Positions 1 to 8,383 of a stretch of DNA of 64,000 bases are shown one piece after another. The notes below the pieces were generated by a model. It was given only the letters and a program-made list of their open reading frames with translations. It did not search any database and was not told the origin of the DNA. The stretch is from a bacterium HR19 (GTDB lineage: Bacteria; Calescibacteriota; Calescibacteriia; Calescibacteriales; Calescibacteriaceae). The first letter of the stretch is position 1. The number at the start of each line of letters is the position of its first letter. Location of the stretch: NCBI GenBank assembly GCA_002898315.1, contig BEHV01000009.1, forward strand, positions 20,697 to 84,696. Direction: 5' to 3'. Both the position numbers and the translations under genes were made by a program.

Positions 1-964
1 GATTTTCTATATTCTGAATTATTTCCTCTAAGGCCTCAAAAGAACTAAAATTCCACACTTTTTCAATCCTATCTCTGTTTCCCGAAACAAAAAGATGTAT
101 CTCTTTACCTGTACCGAACGGAGTTCTCAAAGATGGTTCGGCTTTCGGGAAAACATAAACTCCCGGCACCTCAACCACATCTGAAAACAGCATAACTTTC
201 TGCAAAAAATAGAAATCTTCCCCGGCTTTTCGCACACTCATTCCCATGCTCACAACATAAACCAAAGCTCTGAAAGCAAAAAGAGAACCAATAGGATAGA
301 AAGCATTCTTATACCCGCAAACTCTCAGAGAATTTTTCCAATACCTCAAAAATAGTTCCCAAACTATTCCTGCTTCCTTTACATCTTCTCTTTCGGAAAA
401 CCTGTGAGCAAAAGACATTATTCCAAAATCAGCTTCCCTTAAATCAACAAAATCAAGAGCAGAAAAATAGTTTTTTGAAACTGTTGAATCCGAATCAAGA
501 GAAAATATAAACTTCCGATGTAAAAGCTCATAAAGTTCGTCTTTTCTTTTGCACTTTTTGGAAATTGAGCATATCGCTTCATCCATAAGAACTCTTCTTG
601 CAAAACCCACTCCTGCAACATTTTTTGGAACGGACCTTATATGCCTTACCTCAACCATCAGATTATCTCGTTCATATCTTTTGGATACACGCAAAAGCTC
701 TTCAAAAATTTTTCTGTTTTCCTCTTTTATATTTTCACACGCATCTTCTGATTCATTCAGTAAAACCGCCACAACCACATTTTTGCCAAATGTATCACAC
801 TCCGAAACAGATTCAAGAGTTGAAAAAATCTCACGATCAGCCATAACAGGAATAGCGACAAAAATATCAAAGTCCCTTTCAATCCCCAAACATATATGCC
901 GGGAGATTATCTCCGATACATTCTTTTCAAGTTTTTCCCGACTGGTAGTAAATCTTCTATGCAT
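1..964 (-). CDS. Glycosyltransferase family 2-like protein (3' end beyond window)
   Basis: The minus strand is open from an ATG at 962-964 to the left edge, about 321 codons, so the C terminus lies outside the window. Near the N terminus the translation reads FDIFVAIPVMADREIFSTLESV-like, the usual first strand and helix of a GT-A sugar transferase. Further on, LDSDSTVSKNYF replaces the usual DxD metal/nucleotide site, and GEDFYFLQKVM resembles the acceptor/catalytic loop of family 2 enzymes. It starts 8 bases after the mutS stop on the same strand, so it is probably cotranscribed with mutS, although the roles are unrelated. No transmembrane segment is evident in the visible part, suggesting a soluble or peripheral enzyme. 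Substrate unknown. The family call is from motifs only. Confidence 0.7.
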   Translation of the reverse strand, partial: MHRRFTTSREKLEKNVSEIISRHICLGIERDFDIFVAIPVMADREIFSTLESVSECDTFGKNVVVAVLLNESEDACENIKEENRKIFEELLRVSKRYERDNLMVEVRHIRSVPKNVAGVGFARRVLMDEAICSISKKCKRKDELYELLHRKFIFSLDSDSTVSKNYFSALDFVDLREADFGIMSFAHRFSEREDVKEAGIVWELFLRYWKNSLRVCGYKNAFYPIGSLFAFRALVYVVSMGMSVRKAGEDFYFLQKVMLFSDVVEVPGVYVFPKAEPSLRTPFGTGKEIHLFVSGNRDRIEKVWNFSSFEALEEIIQNIEN

Positions 965-972
965 AATGTTTT

Positions 973-3471
973 TTATTGTTCGGCAAGTTTTTTAAGCTCC
1001 GAAAGTATATTCAAAGCTTCAACGGGAGTGAGCGAGTTTATATCTATTTTTTTCAACTCCTGTCTTATCGGGTCAGATTTATATGTTGAAGCAGAGAAAA
1101 GAGAAATCTGCAAAGGTATTCCTGAAATCTTTTTTATAACATCTCCTATTTTTCCCTGTTCAAGAGCAATAAGAATTTTTTCAGCTTTTTGTATTATTTC
1201 ATCTGGTATTCCGGCGAGGCGAGCGACATCTATTCCCCAAGATTTTCCGGCAGGACCTCTTTTTATCTTTCTCACAAAAACCAAATTTCCACCTATTCTT
1301 TCAGCAGAAAAATGCATATTTTTTATACCTTTGAGGTTCAGTTCAAGAAAAGAAAGCTCGTGAAAATGAGTTGCGAAAAGACATCTTACCTTTCTTTTAT
1401 TTATAAATTCAGCAGTAGCCCAGGCAATAGATATACCATCAAAAGTTGATGTTCCCCTGCCGACCTCATCAAGAAAAACGAGCGACTTTTCTGTCATACT
1501 TTTGAGTATCTGAGATAATTCCTCCATCTCAACAAAAAAAGTGCTCCTCCCTCTTGCTATATCATCCGACGCACCGGTTCTGAAAAATATCTTGTCTGCT
1601 ATGCCTATTTTAGCTTCTTTTGCTGGAACAAAACTACCAACCTGAGCAAGAAGAGTTATAAGAGCACATTGCTTTAGAAAAACTGATTTCCCCGCCATGT
1701 TTGGACCGGTTATAATCCACATAAAATCATTTTCATCAAGTTCAACTGAGTTTGGAATAAACTTCTCGTCTTTGAGCATAAGTTCTAAGGAAGGATGTCT
1801 TCCCTCTTTTATGTAGAGAACCTTTTCATCTGTAATTTGCGGTTTGACCCAGTCATATTTAAAAGCGGTCTGAGCAAAAGAAAATATGACATCTAACAGA
1901 GCTATTGCTCTTGAAGCTTGGAGCAAATCAACACAAAATCTCTGCAGGTCTTCTATAAGCTGATTATAAATCTCCTGATTGAGAGCTTTTTCTCTTTCAG
2001 AAGCAGAGGAGATTTCAACCGCAATTCTTTCAAGTTCTTCTGTGGTAAACCTTTCAGCGTTTGCGAGCGTCTGCTTCCTCTTGAAATAACCCGGAACTTT
2101 CCCAAGATGAACCTTTGAAACCTCTATGTAGTATCCGAAAACCTGATTATATCCTATCTTCAAAGGGATACCAGTTCTTGCTCTTTCTCTTTCTTCATAC
2201 TCTATGAGAATTTTCTCGGAATTCTCTTTTATCTCTCTTACTCTGTCAAGCTCTTGTGATATACCTTTTTTTATCGCTCCATCTTGTGCTTTGAGCGGCG
2301 GTGGTTCAACTATATACCTTTCCACAATATCTACAAACTCCCAGAGGTCTGGAATATCATCGGATAACTTTCTTATCAGTTTTGATGAGAATTCGCTGAG
2401 TTTATCTTTCGTAGCCATTGTTTTTTTTGCTGATTCTTTCAGAGAAACAAGTTCTTTCGGATTAATTATTTTTCTCATCAATCTTATCGCTAATCTCTCC
2501 ATATCTGCAATTCCTTCAAGGTCAATCTCTTCATACGCTTTTTTTGAAATCACCTCTTCAACCGCGTCAAGTCTTTCTCTTATCTTTTCTATATCTGCAA
2601 GAGGAGAACTTATGATGTTTCTGAGCTTCCGCTTACCCATAGGTGTCTTTGTGCTGTCTAATACCCAAAGCAAACTTCCTTTCTTTCCCTCATAGGTTTT
2701 GAAAACATCAAGGTTATCAAGAGTTCTTGAGTCAATCTGGACAGCCCACGAATCGTCTTCAATTTCTGGTTTCTCAATCCTTATCTCTATATCTTTTATG
2801 TTCTCCCTTATATATTTTATGAGAGAGGCAAAAGGAACTTTCAGGACATCTGTGATAGAATCAAAGTTTTCAGCCAAAATTTCTCGCACTTCGGAATCAT
2901 TTGGAAAGTCAATCTTCGTGAATTTATACTCCGGGAAAATATTCACATCACTTAGTATCTCTCTTGGAGAAATTTTTCTTATGAGTTCGCTTAACTCAAA
3001 ATCATCTCTTGCTATTTTAGCTTTCACCTCACCGGTCGTTATATCTGCCCAGATTACAATACGCCCCCTTATAACCGCAATAAAATTGTTCTCATCTGGG
3101 GAGACAAAACTCAACTCGGTCACAAGTCCCGGAGTTATAACTCTCACAACACCCCTTTTGACTATGCCCTTTGCTTTTGATGGGTCTTCAAGTTGCTCAC
3201 ATATCGCAACTTTAAAACCTTCTTTGACGAGACGAGAAATATAAGATTCCGCTGCGTGATGCGGAAACCCAGCCATAGGAATTGAACCATCTTTTGATGT
3301 CAAAACAATGTCAAGAGTTCGCGAAGCAATTACAGCATCTTCAAAAAAGAGTTCGTAAAAATCTCCTATCCTGAAAAGCAAAAGACAATCGGGATACTCC
3401 GATTTTATCTGAAGGTATTGCCTCATAGCAGGAGTCAATCTCTCAAAACCTTCTTTCCCTCCCCTATCCAT
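973..3471 (-). CDS. mutS: DNA mismatch repair protein MutS
   Basis: MutS binds mismatches and small loops and starts methyl-independent or MutL-dependent repair. The N terminus has the mismatch-reading motif context RIGDFYELFFEDA (Phe-x-Glu type). The C-terminal ATPase has Walker A GPNMAGKS (about residue 585) and Walker B LVFLDEVGRGTSTFDG. The reading frame is open upstream to 3576, but the family normally begins shortly before the TP-MRQYL segment. I therefore prefer the ATG at 3469-3471 (832 residues); the ATG at 3499-3501 is an alternative. Neither has a Shine-Dalgarno, but TTATTT lies 8-13 bases before the 3471 ATG, which would suit a leaderless mRNA. It is divergent from the epimerase gene and followed at 8 bases by the glycosyltransferase. 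Confidence 0.95.
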   Translation of the reverse strand: MDRGGKEGFERLTPAMRQYLQIKSEYPDCLLLFRIGDFYELFFEDAVIASRTLDIVLTSKDGSIPMAGFPHHAAESYISRLVKEGFKVAICEQLEDPSKAKGIVKRGVVRVITPGLVTELSFVSPDENNFIAVIRGRIVIWADITTGEVKAKIARDDFELSELIRKISPREILSDVNIFPEYKFTKIDFPNDSEVREILAENFDSITDVLKVPFASLIKYIRENIKDIEIRIEKPEIEDDSWAVQIDSRTLDNLDVFKTYEGKKGSLLWVLDSTKTPMGKRKLRNIISSPLADIEKIRERLDAVEEVISKKAYEEIDLEGIADMERLAIRLMRKIINPKELVSLKESAKKTMATKDKLSEFSSKLIRKLSDDIPDLWEFVDIVERYIVEPPPLKAQDGAIKKGISQELDRVREIKENSEKILIEYEERERARTGIPLKIGYNQVFGYYIEVSKVHLGKVPGYFKRKQTLANAERFTTEELERIAVEISSASEREKALNQEIYNQLIEDLQRFCVDLLQASRAIALLDVIFSFAQTAFKYDWVKPQITDEKVLYIKEGRHPSLELMLKDEKFIPNSVELDENDFMWIITGPNMAGKSVFLKQCALITLLAQVGSFVPAKEAKIGIADKIFFRTGASDDIARGRSTFFVEMEELSQILKSMTEKSLVFLDEVGRGTSTFDGISIAWATAEFINKRKVRCLFATHFHELSFLELNLKGIKNMHFSAERIGGNLVFVRKIKRGPAGKSWGIDVARLAGIPDEIIQKAEKILIALEQGKIGDVIKKISGIPLQISLFSASTYKSDPIRQELKKIDINSLTPVEALNILSELKKLAEQ

Positions 3472-3521
3472 AAAACACAAATAATTTATTCGTTTTTTCA
3501 TTCTTAGGAAATTTTGAAATT

Positions 3522-3527
3522 TATATT
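3522..3527 (+). promoter_or_regulatory. -10-like hexamer TATATT, leaderless-type promoter
   Basis: TATATT starts 15 bases before the ATG at 3537 with no Shine-Dalgarno between. A normal start 6-8 bases after a -10 box would give a 0-3 base leader. The same spacing recurs before other genes here. Confidence 0.5.
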
Positions 3528-3536
3528 TTCTCAAAT

Positions 3537-4277
3537 ATGAGTGAGCTTGAAAGAGAAATGAAACTTCTGGAGTCAATTCTCTCTCCTTACTTCAAAATAA
3601 CAAAAAAAGGAGCGGATTACCTTGTAGCTGAAAAAGATGGTGAAAAACAATTCTGGACTGCGAAGATAAACTTCCCAACCCCGGCTTCTGTTGAGATTCT
3701 CGCAGGAGAAGTAATATCAATAAAACCCAAGAGCGTTTTTGTTGTCTCACAGTTTGAAGATTGGCAGACCGCATTAACCGACTCCCTCAAAGAAAAAGGA
3801 TTTTCATGCGAAGTCCAGAGAATATCACCCATAGATATAGGAGCCATGACCGCAGGGTTTCTTCCTTTCTCTGAACACATAGGAGTCGCAGTGAATAACC
3901 TTGAAGAAGCGGAGAAGAAATTTGAAGAAGTCCTTGGCGTAAAACCTTCGGGAAGACACAGAGTAGAAACAGAAGGTCTAACTGCCTCCTTTATCTGGGT
4001 TGGCTCAACAAGAATAGAGCTTTTAGAACCTTTTTCCAGCGACTCCGCAGTAAAATCATTCCTTGAAAAAAAAGGAGAAGGAATACACCACATAGCAGTA
4101 CAAGTTGATGAATTTGACAGAAAATTAGAAGAACTGAAAAACAAAGGTTATAGAATAATTGGACCAAGAGTAGGAGCGACAGGGAAGAGAGTTTTCTTCA
4201 TACATCCAAAAGATTTCCTTGGCATACTCCTTGAAATAGTTGAAAAAGGTTATAGAGAAAGAGCTTTTGAAGAATAA
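3537..4277 (+). CDS. mce: Methylmalonyl-CoA epimerase with unknown N-terminal domain
   Basis: Residues about 112-240 are a glyoxalase/VOC-fold methylmalonyl-CoA epimerase: EHIGVAVNNLEEAEKKF opens the first half, GIHHIAVQVD the second, and ILLEIVE closes it. These carry the His, His and Glu positions used to bind the metal. The enzyme interconverts (R)- and (S)-methylmalonyl-CoA, linking propionyl-CoA and succinyl-CoA. Typical epimerases are about 130-150 residues; this one has about 110 extra N-terminal residues that I do not recognise (a charged alpha/beta-looking segment). No mutase or carboxylase genes lie nearby. The ATG lacks a ribosome site and follows a -10-like hexamer. It converges on proS with only 29 bases between and no hairpin. 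Confidence 0.85.
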   Translation: MSELEREMKLLESILSPYFKITKKGADYLVAEKDGEKQFWTAKINFPTPASVEILAGEVISIKPKSVFVVSQFEDWQTALTDSLKEKGFSCEVQRISPIDIGAMTAGFLPFSEHIGVAVNNLEEAEKKFEEVLGVKPSGRHRVETEGLTASFIWVGSTRIELLEPFSSDSAVKSFLEKKGEGIHHIAVQVDEFDRKLEELKNKGYRIIGPRVGATGKRVFFIHPKDFLGILLEIVEKGYRERAFEE

Positions 4278-4306
4278 GAGTTTCCTTTGTGGATTATGTT
4301 TTGACT

Positions 4307-6037
4307 TTATTCGTTCTTATTGAGGTATTTTTCAACTTCTTCTCTCACCCTTTCGGCTTCTACCTCTTTTTTCTCTTTGGTCAACCTGTTGATTATTTCT
4401 ACTTTTCCCTTATCTTTCAGTAGCTTTCCTACGACGATTTTTATCGGCGCTCCCCAGAGGTCGCAATCTGCAAATTTTTCTCCGGGACTTATATCATCTC
4501 TATCATCAAGAAGCGATATATCTTTTAGTTCAGAGTAAATTTTGAATGTGGTCTCCGCTATAAGCTCATCTCTGATATTGACCGGTATTATATGAACCTT
4601 GAAAGGAGCAATCTCTGGGGGAAACGCAACCCCTTTTTCGTCTCCAAACTTCTCAACAATAGATGCGAGAACTCTTGAAACACCTATACCATAGCACCCC
4701 ATAACAACATATTTTTTCGTCTTGTCTTTATCTGTATATGTCAGCTCCATAGGTTCAGAGTATTTTGTCCCAAGATAAAAAACATGCCCGAGTTCAAGAC
4801 CCTTTTTTTCTCTCAACTTTCCTACTCTGCATTTTGGGCATATATCACCTTCCTCCGCAAGAGAAATATCTGCAATCTCCTTTACAGGAAAATCTCTTAT
4901 GGGAACAACATTTATGTAGTGGTAGTCGTCTTCGTCAGCTCCTGCAACTCCATCTTTGCAGTAAAGAACAGTTCTATCAACGATAATCCTTCCCCTGTAT
5001 CTTAAAGGTCCGATAAAACCTTTGCCTGCACCAAATATGCTTCTTACGTCGCTCTCATCTGCGAGTTCAAAATTTTCACCTATGTATTGGGTGAGTTTAT
5101 CTTCTGAAATCTGTCTGTCTCCCCTGACAAGGCAAAGGGCATAATTCCCGCTTTGAGTTTTTATGAAAAACGATTTTATTATTTTTGAAGTCGGGATATT
5201 CAAAAACTTCGCAAGCTCTTCCACTGTGGTCGTCGCAGGAGTATGAACTTTCTTTTTAGGAGCTTCTGACTGATTCTGCGCTTCTTTTATGAGTTCTCCC
5301 ATGAGTTTATCAACATCTACAAAAAAACTTGATATTTCTTTTTTTGATATGAAGTTGCATTTTTCACACTCCATTATTCTGTCTTCGCCATAATCTGTAA
5401 GGAATATGAATTCATGTGAGAATTTTCCCCCAATAGCACCCACCGCCGCTTCAACGGGAATAACATCAAGGTTCAACCTCTCAAAAATCCTCTCGTATGC
5501 TTTATAAAACTTCCAGTATGTATTTTCTGCTTCTTCTTCATTTCTGTCAAATGAGTATGCGTCTTTCATTATGAACTCTCTTGCTCTTATAATCCCAAAG
5601 CGCGGTCTCGCTTCATCTCGGAACTTCGGACCAATCTGGAACAAAGAAAAAGGTAAATCCCTCCATGAATTCACAAAAAATCTCACAAGGTCTGTGATAA
5701 TTTCTTCATGAGTCGGAGCAAGACAGAACTCTCTTTCATTCCTGTCTTTGAACCTTATGAGTTCTTTGCCATAAACATCCCATCTTCCTGTCTCCTTCCA
5801 GAGTTCAGATGGGGTCATAACAGGGAGTCGGACCTCATAGCAGTTTATTTTTGCCATCTCCTCCCTTATCACATCTTCTATTTTTTTCAGGACTTTAAAA
5901 CCGAGTGGTGAGAAATCATAAATTCCTGATGCTACTTTTTTTATGTATCCACCTTTTGTAAGAATAAAATGGCTTTTTGATTCCGCATCTTTCGGCGGTT
6001 CTTTCAGCGAAAAAATAAAAAACTCCGAAACTTTCAT
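4307..6037 (-). CDS. proS: Prolyl-tRNA synthetase, bacterial type
   Basis: Charges tRNA-Pro with proline. The 576 residues match the bacterial-type length, which includes an editing domain inserted between class II motifs 2 and 3. Visible landmarks are PLGFKVLKKIEDVIREEM near residue 45, motif 2 around FRDEARPRFGIIRAREF, the insertion with VRGDRQISEDKL, and motif 3 around YGIGVSRVLASIVE. The C-terminal anticodon domain includes APFKVHIIPV. The ATG is preceded on its own strand by TACATATTATTACG, with -10-like hexamers at the distance seen in other apparently leaderless genes. It is monocistronic in appearance and convergent with the epimerase gene. Confidence 0.97.
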   Translation of the reverse strand: MKVSEFFIFSLKEPPKDAESKSHFILTKGGYIKKVASGIYDFSPLGFKVLKKIEDVIREEMAKINCYEVRLPVMTPSELWKETGRWDVYGKELIRFKDRNEREFCLAPTHEEIITDLVRFFVNSWRDLPFSLFQIGPKFRDEARPRFGIIRAREFIMKDAYSFDRNEEEAENTYWKFYKAYERIFERLNLDVIPVEAAVGAIGGKFSHEFIFLTDYGEDRIMECEKCNFISKKEISSFFVDVDKLMGELIKEAQNQSEAPKKKVHTPATTTVEELAKFLNIPTSKIIKSFFIKTQSGNYALCLVRGDRQISEDKLTQYIGENFELADESDVRSIFGAGKGFIGPLRYRGRIIVDRTVLYCKDGVAGADEDDYHYINVVPIRDFPVKEIADISLAEEGDICPKCRVGKLREKKGLELGHVFYLGTKYSEPMELTYTDKDKTKKYVVMGCYGIGVSRVLASIVEKFGDEKGVAFPPEIAPFKVHIIPVNIRDELIAETTFKIYSELKDISLLDDRDDISPGEKFADCDLWGAPIKIVVGKLLKDKGKVEIINRLTKEKKEVEAERVREEVEKYLNKNE

Positions 6038-6105
6038 CGTAATAATATGTAAGACATCACACTAACCCGTGTTTATTTTTGAATTGTTTTTACTGATTTC
6101 ACTTG

Positions 6106-6239
6106 CCTATTTTTATTTCCCTCAGCTTTTTGGGTTCTTCTACGGTCATCACTTCTCCCGAAACCTTGAATAGAATCAACCCTTTTCTTTTTGCGTATTT
6201 TTCCAATCCTTCTCCAAAGGTCATCCCAGCTATAGCTCC
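6106..6239. repeat. Direct repeat copy 1 (134 bp), duplicated 3' end of nuclease-like gene
   Basis: By eye this segment is identical over 134 bases to 7150-7283 in the same orientation. In copy 2 it encodes the last roughly 45 codons of the nuclease-like gene on the minus strand. Here it is an orphan gene tail with no body. Perfect identity in non-essential DNA implies a recent duplication, insertion or recombination. The two copies bracket about 0.9 kb containing the RelBE-like pair and the tatA remnant. Confidence 0.9.
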
Positions 6240-6372
6240 ACCTTTCTCTCCTTCTTCTTTTTCTTCTTCTTAAAGAAGTTGTACCAAAATTTTTCCCGCG
6301 AAGATGCTAAAAACCCTCTACAACCGCCATAGAAAAAAAATTTTATCTTGTGGAAATCTCACAATCTGTTTT
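6240..6372. other. Intergenic remainder between repeat copy and antitoxin gene
   Basis: No open frame, RNA fold or recognisable motif was seen on either strand, apart from a pyrimidine-rich stretch at about 6245-6272. It may be eroded DNA from the recombination that created the repeat. Confidence 0.4.
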
Positions 6373-6378
6373 TAAATT
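6373..6378 (+). promoter_or_regulatory. -10-like hexamer TAAATT before the toxin-antitoxin operon
   Basis: TAAATT starts 15 bases before the antitoxin ATG at 6388. A weak purine run AAAGAAG also precedes the ATG, so either leaderless or poorly leadered translation is possible. Confidence 0.4.
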
Positions 6379-6387
6379 TAAAGAAGA

Positions 6388-6594
6388 ATGGAAATAAAGG
6401 GCACAACAAAAGTAAAAGATTTAACAGTTGAAGAACTCAAAACTTTGATATTAGAAATAGTCAAAGAAAGTATTGAAGACATAATTGAAGATATTTTGGC
6501 ACTTTCAAGTGAAGAATATCTGCGCTCAATTGAAGAAGCAAGAAAAGATTATAAAGAGGGAAGAATAAAACGAATTGAGGAAATAGATGTATAA
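6388..6594 (+). CDS. RelB/ParD-like antitoxin
   Basis: A 68-residue acidic, helical protein immediately upstream of and overlapping by 8 bases a RelE/ParE-type toxin. Size, charge, position and the IEEARKDYKEGRIKRIEEI-type tail fit small antitoxins that wrap around a RelE-family partner. Such antitoxins usually bind their own promoter and repress it, with the toxin as co-repressor; that is family knowledge and not visible here. No clear ribbon-helix-helix or AbrB motif is seen, so the subfamily is uncertain. The module lies inside the repeat-flanked decayed island, which fits a horizontally moving or self-maintaining cassette. Confidence 0.75.
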   Translation: MEIKGTTKVKDLTVEELKTLILEIVKESIEDIIEDILALSSEEYLRSIEEARKDYKEGRIKRIEEIDV

Positions 6595-6835
6595 AATAAT
6601 TTTTACTCAGAGAGCTCTGAAAGATTGGGAAAAACTTAGTAGAGAAAATCAAAACAGAATTGCTAAAAAACTTAAAGAATATGCCGAAGAACCTCTTAAA
6701 TATGCAAGGAAGTTAATAAACCCAAAAATAGGAACATACAGATTCAGAATAGGTGATTACAGAGTCATATTTGATGTTAATGGAGAAAATATAGTAATTT
6801 TGAGAATCGGCCATAGAAAAGAAATTTATAAATGA
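6587..6835 (+). CDS. RelE/ParE-family toxin (mRNA interferase type)
   Basis: An 82-residue basic protein with the compact RelE/YoeB fold signature: FTQRALKDWEKL at the start, LINPKIGTYRFRIGDYRVIFDV in the core, and VILRIGHRKEIYK at the end. The RFRIGDYRVIF strand pair with its arginines, and the C-terminal H-R-x-x-Y, are the usual positions of RNA-contacting and catalytic residues in RelE toxins that cleave mRNA in the ribosomal A site. The start codon overlaps the antitoxin's 3' end, giving translational coupling. It appears intact while its neighbours are broken. Confidence 0.88.
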   Translation: MYKIIFTQRALKDWEKLSRENQNRIAKKLKEYAEEPLKYARKLINPKIGTYRFRIGDYRVIFDVNGENIVILRIGHRKEIYK

Positions 6836-6935
6836 CCAAATCTCATAGATAATTTTACCTATTCAAGTTCGTCAAAACAAAAATTATGTGGTTTGTGATT
6901 GTTCTGCTTCTTCTGAGGGCTATGCCCTCTTTTCC

Positions 6936-7042
6936 TTATGCTTTTTTGAATTCCCGCACCACCTGACCGAGTTCCCTCGCAAGTTCAGGAATTTTTTTGC
7001 ACCAAATAAAAGAGCAATTATAAGAAATCCAAATCCTGCCAT
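6936..7042 (-). pseudogene. TatA/E-like protein, frameshifted in a poly-A tract
   Basis: From the ATG at 7040-7042 (preceded by GGAAGTGAAAAAAAG) the frame reads MAGFGFLIIALLFGAKK, a TatA-type membrane segment and hinge. Beyond a run of seven A (T at 6992-6998) the correct continuation IPELARELGQVVREFKKA and stop lie in another frame. One extra A restores a 35-residue TatA-like protein with the canonical FGAKK-PEL and FKKA motifs. Even restored it is shorter than usual TatA (about 45-90 residues), and the transmembrane segment is short, so it may be a degraded copy. TatA oligomers form the twin-arginine translocation pore; no tatB or tatC is nearby. Confidence 0.65.
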
Positions 7043-7130
7043 CTTTTTTTCACTTCCTATGAAAAATTTAACAAGCAGAAAATATTTTTCCCGAGTTCGC
7101 ACACACAAGGAATTTTACTTACGATTGATT

Positions 7131-7792
7131 TTACTTACCTCGGCGCATACCTATTTTTATTTCCCTCAGCTTTTTGGGTTCTTCTACGGTCATCACTTCT
7201 CCCGAAACCTTGAATAGAATCAACCCTTTTCTTTTTGCGTATTTTTCCAATCCTTCTCCAAAGGTCATCCCAGCTATAGCTCCCCACAAAGTATAACCCT
7301 TGGAATCCTCTCCCATAAAAAAATCAAAGTTTCTCATGTCTTCAAGAAGGTCATCTACATCTCGGGACCCCGCATGAGTTTTCGCAGATACAAGAAGAAC
7401 TACTTTTTTGTCCTGCGACACAACAAGAGTATCATATTCCGCATTTTTCCCATTCTTTGAGACATTCAGGCGGCGGTGAACACTGATTTCTGAAAGCCCT
7501 TTTTCCCTCATGAATTCTTCAGCAGATGGTGAGACCATACCCTCCACAAATCTGCCCCAGCTATCTGTGAGTTTATTCACCTTCTCATCGGTTTTTCTCA
7601 GTTGCTCGTCTGTTTTTCTCAATTGTTCGTCTGTTTTTTCAATTGTTCATCTGTTTTTTTCTGCGCTTCTTTGAGTTCTCTTATCTGCTCAGTTGTTTCC
7701 TTCTGAAATTCCCTGAGTTCTCTTATTTCAACGGCGATTTTTTCCACTAACCTCTCAACCCTTGATAACCTGTCGTTTTTCTTTGAGGGCAT
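7131..7792 (-). pseudogene. Frameshifted coiled-coil plus nuclease-like protein (DUF3782/PD-(D/E)XK-like)
   Basis: The ATG at 7790-7792 opens a frame (MPSKKNDRLSRVERLVEK...) rich in Lys/Glu. It enters repeats of the heptad KTDEQLR and then stops after a run of six A (T at 7633-7638). The next frame continues the same heptads and runs to 7131, with WGRFVEGMVSPSAEEF, NAEYDTLVV and VVLLVSAKTHAG. The D...(V)SAKT arrangement resembles the catalytic core of restriction-endonuclease-like DUF3782 proteins. One missing base in a repeat unit explains the break. Its last roughly 45 codons are duplicated at 6106-6239. It could be a pseudogene, a slippage-controlled gene, or a sequencing error. Confidence 0.65.
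7150..7283. repeat. Direct repeat copy 2 (134 bp)
   Basis: Identical by eye to 6106-6239. It encodes the C terminus of the nuclease-like gene, so this is the ancestral copy and the left one the duplicate. Confidence 0.9.
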
Positions 7793-7977
7793 ATATTTAT
7801 TTTATTCTGATTTGATTTGAATTTCAAATCAATTGAAAATAGTAGCTTTCTCGGCTTTTTTCCTTTCAAAATCTTTTTGTGAAAATTTTGACACCATTAC
7901 ACTGAAAATCTTCGGTCTGCAAAACTGCAAAACAAAAAAACCTCTCCTCAAATATTTATGCTATTTTGAAAGATATA

Positions 7978-8163
7978 ATGGAAAAACTCTACAAAATAAG
8001 CGTTTTCCTCCATATCCTTGGATTCGCCTTCTGGGTAGGTGGAATGATGTTTATTTCATTTATCATACGACCCGCAATACAAAAAATGGAAAGTTATCCC
8101 GCTATCCTTGAAAAAATCGCAACATATTTCAGCAAAACAACATGGTTTTTTATAGTTGATTGA
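7978..8163 (+). pseudogene. Truncated copy of the CopD/DUF4149-like membrane protein
   Basis: The 61-residue frame MEKLYKISVFLHILGFAFW... is a clear paralogue of the N-terminal third of the intact gene at 9463 (about 60% identical by eye). It contains the first transmembrane segment and the loop ending TTWFFI. Homology ends abruptly at about 8155, where the intact gene continues into its second transmembrane segment. The break is followed by unrelated DNA and a reverse-oriented methyltransferase gene before the intact copy begins. This looks like a tandem duplication whose left copy lost its 3' part when foreign DNA arrived, or a copy left by recombination. Confidence 0.75.
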
Positions 8164-8383
8164 TCGACTTTTGATTTATTTACCGAATTGTTTTGACACA
8201 ACTATTTCAAGAGATGGTGTAATACAGCAGGAAGAAAAGGTGGTAAAGGTGTTATAAAGGACGGGACCAAATCAAAAACAATATAAGCATCTTATCTTTA
8301 AAATCCTTAATGTATCACTTTATTAGATTAACACGAAATCAAAATAACATGACATAAGCAGCAGTTGAAAGTTGGTAAATTAA
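8164..8383. other. 220-bp stretch without a recognisable gene
   Basis: Begins at the breakpoint of the truncated membrane-protein copy. Short open frames exist in several phases, but none resembles a family I know. No inverted repeats typical of insertion-sequence ends were evident by eye. Confidence 0.4.

Noticed and set aside
439..621. Short open frame on the minus strand
   Set aside because: It is an out-of-phase shadow of the glycosyltransferase reading frame that runs off the left edge.
8164..8383. Insertion-sequence remnant
   Set aside because: No transposase motif, terminal inverted repeats or target-site duplication could be seen, although the location is suggestive.
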